Assembly (NCBI GenBank): GCA_002343425.1
Contig: DDSO01000083.1
Location: 1 to 6,092 of the forward strand
Length of the DNA stretch: 6,092 nt
Reading direction: 5' to 3'
Source of the DNA: Brevundimonas sp. UBA2388
GTDB taxonomy: Bacteria > Pseudomonadota > Alphaproteobacteria > Caulobacterales > Caulobacteraceae
How positions within the stretch are numbered: position 1 is the stretch's first letter; the number at the start of each line of letters is the position of its first letter. Made by a program: the position numbers and the translations under genes. The notes under the pieces were generated by a model. That model was not told the DNA's origin, ran no database searches, and saw only the letters and a program-made list of their open reading frames with translations. This document shows positions 5,269 through 6,092 of this stretch, piece after piece.

Positions 5269-6092
5269 ATGCCGTCCATCGCAACGCCCGACGCCGACAC
5301 CCCGTCAGACGTGGTCGCCCTGTTCCTGTTCCTCGGCGTGGCCGCGGTCCTGGCCTTGTTCGCGACCGGCCTGACCGATGACTCGGCCTTCCGGTTTCAC
5401 GGCTATATCCTCATGGCCGCCTCGGTCCTGGCCTTGAGCGCCCTGACCATCGGCGTCGCCCACGGCAGGTTCCGTTCAGACCCCGGCCGCTATCAGGACG
5501 GCGTGATTCGCGCCGGGGTCATCGCCACCATGTTCTGGGGCGTCATCGGCATGACCGTCGGCGTCTTCATCGCCGCCCAGCTGTCGTGGCCCGAGATCTT
5601 CTACTTCCCTGAGCATGGCTGGCTGAATTTCGGCCGCCTGCGCCCGCTGCACACATCGGGCGTGATCTTCGCCTTCGGCGGCAACGCCCTGATCTGTACC
5701 TCCTTCTGGGTGGTGCAGCGGACCTGCAAGGCGCGCCTCGCGGGCGGGATCTGGCCCTGGTTCGTATTCTGGGGCTACCAGCTGTTCATCGTCCTGGCGG
5801 CCACCGGCTATGTCGCCGGCATCACCCAGTCGCGCGAATACGCCGAGCCGGAATGGTACGTCGATATCTGGCTGACCATCGTCTGGGTCGCCTATCTGCT
5901 GGTCTTCCTCGGCACGATCTGGAAGCGCAAGGAACCCCACATCTATGTGGCCAACTGGTTCTATCTGGCCTTCATCGTCACCGTCGCCCTGCTGCATCTG
6001 GTCAACAACGCCGCCGTGCCGGTGGGCCTGTTGGAGGCGCGCAGCTACTCCGCCTTCGGCGGGGTGCAGGACGCGCTCGTGCAGTGGTGGTA
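5269..6092 (+). CDS. ccoN: CcoN, catalytic subunit I of cbb3-type cytochrome c oxidase (3' end outside window)
   Basis: The first 274 residues are visible and the frame stays open at the right edge. CcoN is the integral-membrane heme-copper subunit of the high-affinity oxidase that reduces oxygen to water with electrons from CcoO/CcoP and pumps protons. Hydrophobic segments appear at about 14-32, 44-63, 85-103, 130-147, 163-183, 198-216 and 229-246. Family signatures are '[19 protein letters not shown]', with H128 as the expected low-spin heme b ligand, '[18 protein letters not shown]', and '[16 protein letters not shown]' with 'LLHLVNN'. The copper B and high-spin heme ligands would lie beyond the window, presumably followed by ccoO, ccoQ and ccoP. 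ATG 5269 has GAGGGA about ten bases upstream. The N-terminus before the first helix is short and polar. The promoter dyad at 5198-5211 suggests FixK control. Confidence 0.97.
   Translation, partial: MPSIATPDADTPSDVVALFLFLGVAAVLALFATGLTDDSAFRFHGYILMAASVLALSALTIGVAHGRFRSDPGRYQDGVIRAGVIATMFWGVIGMTVGVFIAAQLSWPEIFYFPEHGWLNFGRLRPLHTSGVIFAFGGNALICTSFWVVQRTCKARLAGGIWPWFVFWGYQLFIVLAATGYVAGITQSREYAEPEWYVDIWLTIVWVAYLLVFLGTIWKRKEPHIYVANWFYLAFIVTVALLHLVNNAAVPVGLLEARSYSAFGGVQDALVQWW

Noticed and set aside
5163..5381. Plus-strand frame of 72 codons across the ccoN promoter and start
   Set aside because: It overlaps the start of ccoN out of frame, is Arg-rich with no motif, and would cover the promoter dyad.
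5476..5997. 173-codon open minus-strand frame opposite ccoN
   Set aside because: Shadow of the CcoN transmembrane coding sequence; its acidic Gly/Asp-rich translation is the typical antisense of a hydrophobic gene.

Overview
The window is GC-rich with strongly GC-biased third codon positions. It carries the microaerobic-respiration regulatory cluster of an alphaproteobacterium. A FixL with four membrane segments, a HemN with the alphaproteobacterial 'FGYAHVPWMKKHQ' stretch, a FixK next to a single-domain receiver (FixT-like), and ccoN downstream all suggest Caulobacterales (Caulobacter/Brevundimonas-like). The genus is an inference.

Layout, left to right. The first ~67 bases appear to hold the start of a minus-strand gene that leaves the window. 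fixJ (108-719) and fixL (709-2229) follow on the minus strand, overlapping by 11 bases, with fixL transcribed first. A 72-base divergent region (2230-2301) with a perfect 7-bp inverted repeat separates fixL from hemN (plus strand, 2302-3702). After a 106-base gap holding a FixJ-site-like element come a fixK-type Crp/Fnr regulator (3809-4492) and a single-domain receiver (4489-4881), joined by a GTGA overlap. A small minus-strand gene (4891-5151) converges on the receiver gene. It encodes an 86-residue two-helix membrane protein with a Cys/His-rich loop and is not a family I recognise. It diverges from ccoN, the cbb3 oxidase catalytic subunit, which starts at 5269 and runs off the right edge. 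The shared ccoN promoter region contains a perfect FNR-type-sized dyad, TTGCGCCAGCGCAA.

Likely logic, by analogy with known FixLJ-K systems: at low oxygen deoxy-FixL phosphorylates FixJ, FixJ activates fixK (and possibly the leftmost gene), FixK activates ccoN, and the FixT-like receiver feeds back on FixL. HemN supplies the oxygen-independent step of heme synthesis needed by the heme-rich oxidase. The least ordinary points are three: the FixK recognition helix has His where FNR has Glu; the only FNR-sized dyad in front of ccoN has a TTGCG rather than TTGAT half-site; and a 16-bp element resembling the FixJ consensus occurs twice, before fixK and before the leftmost gene. No RNA genes, mobile elements or CRISPR arrays were seen.
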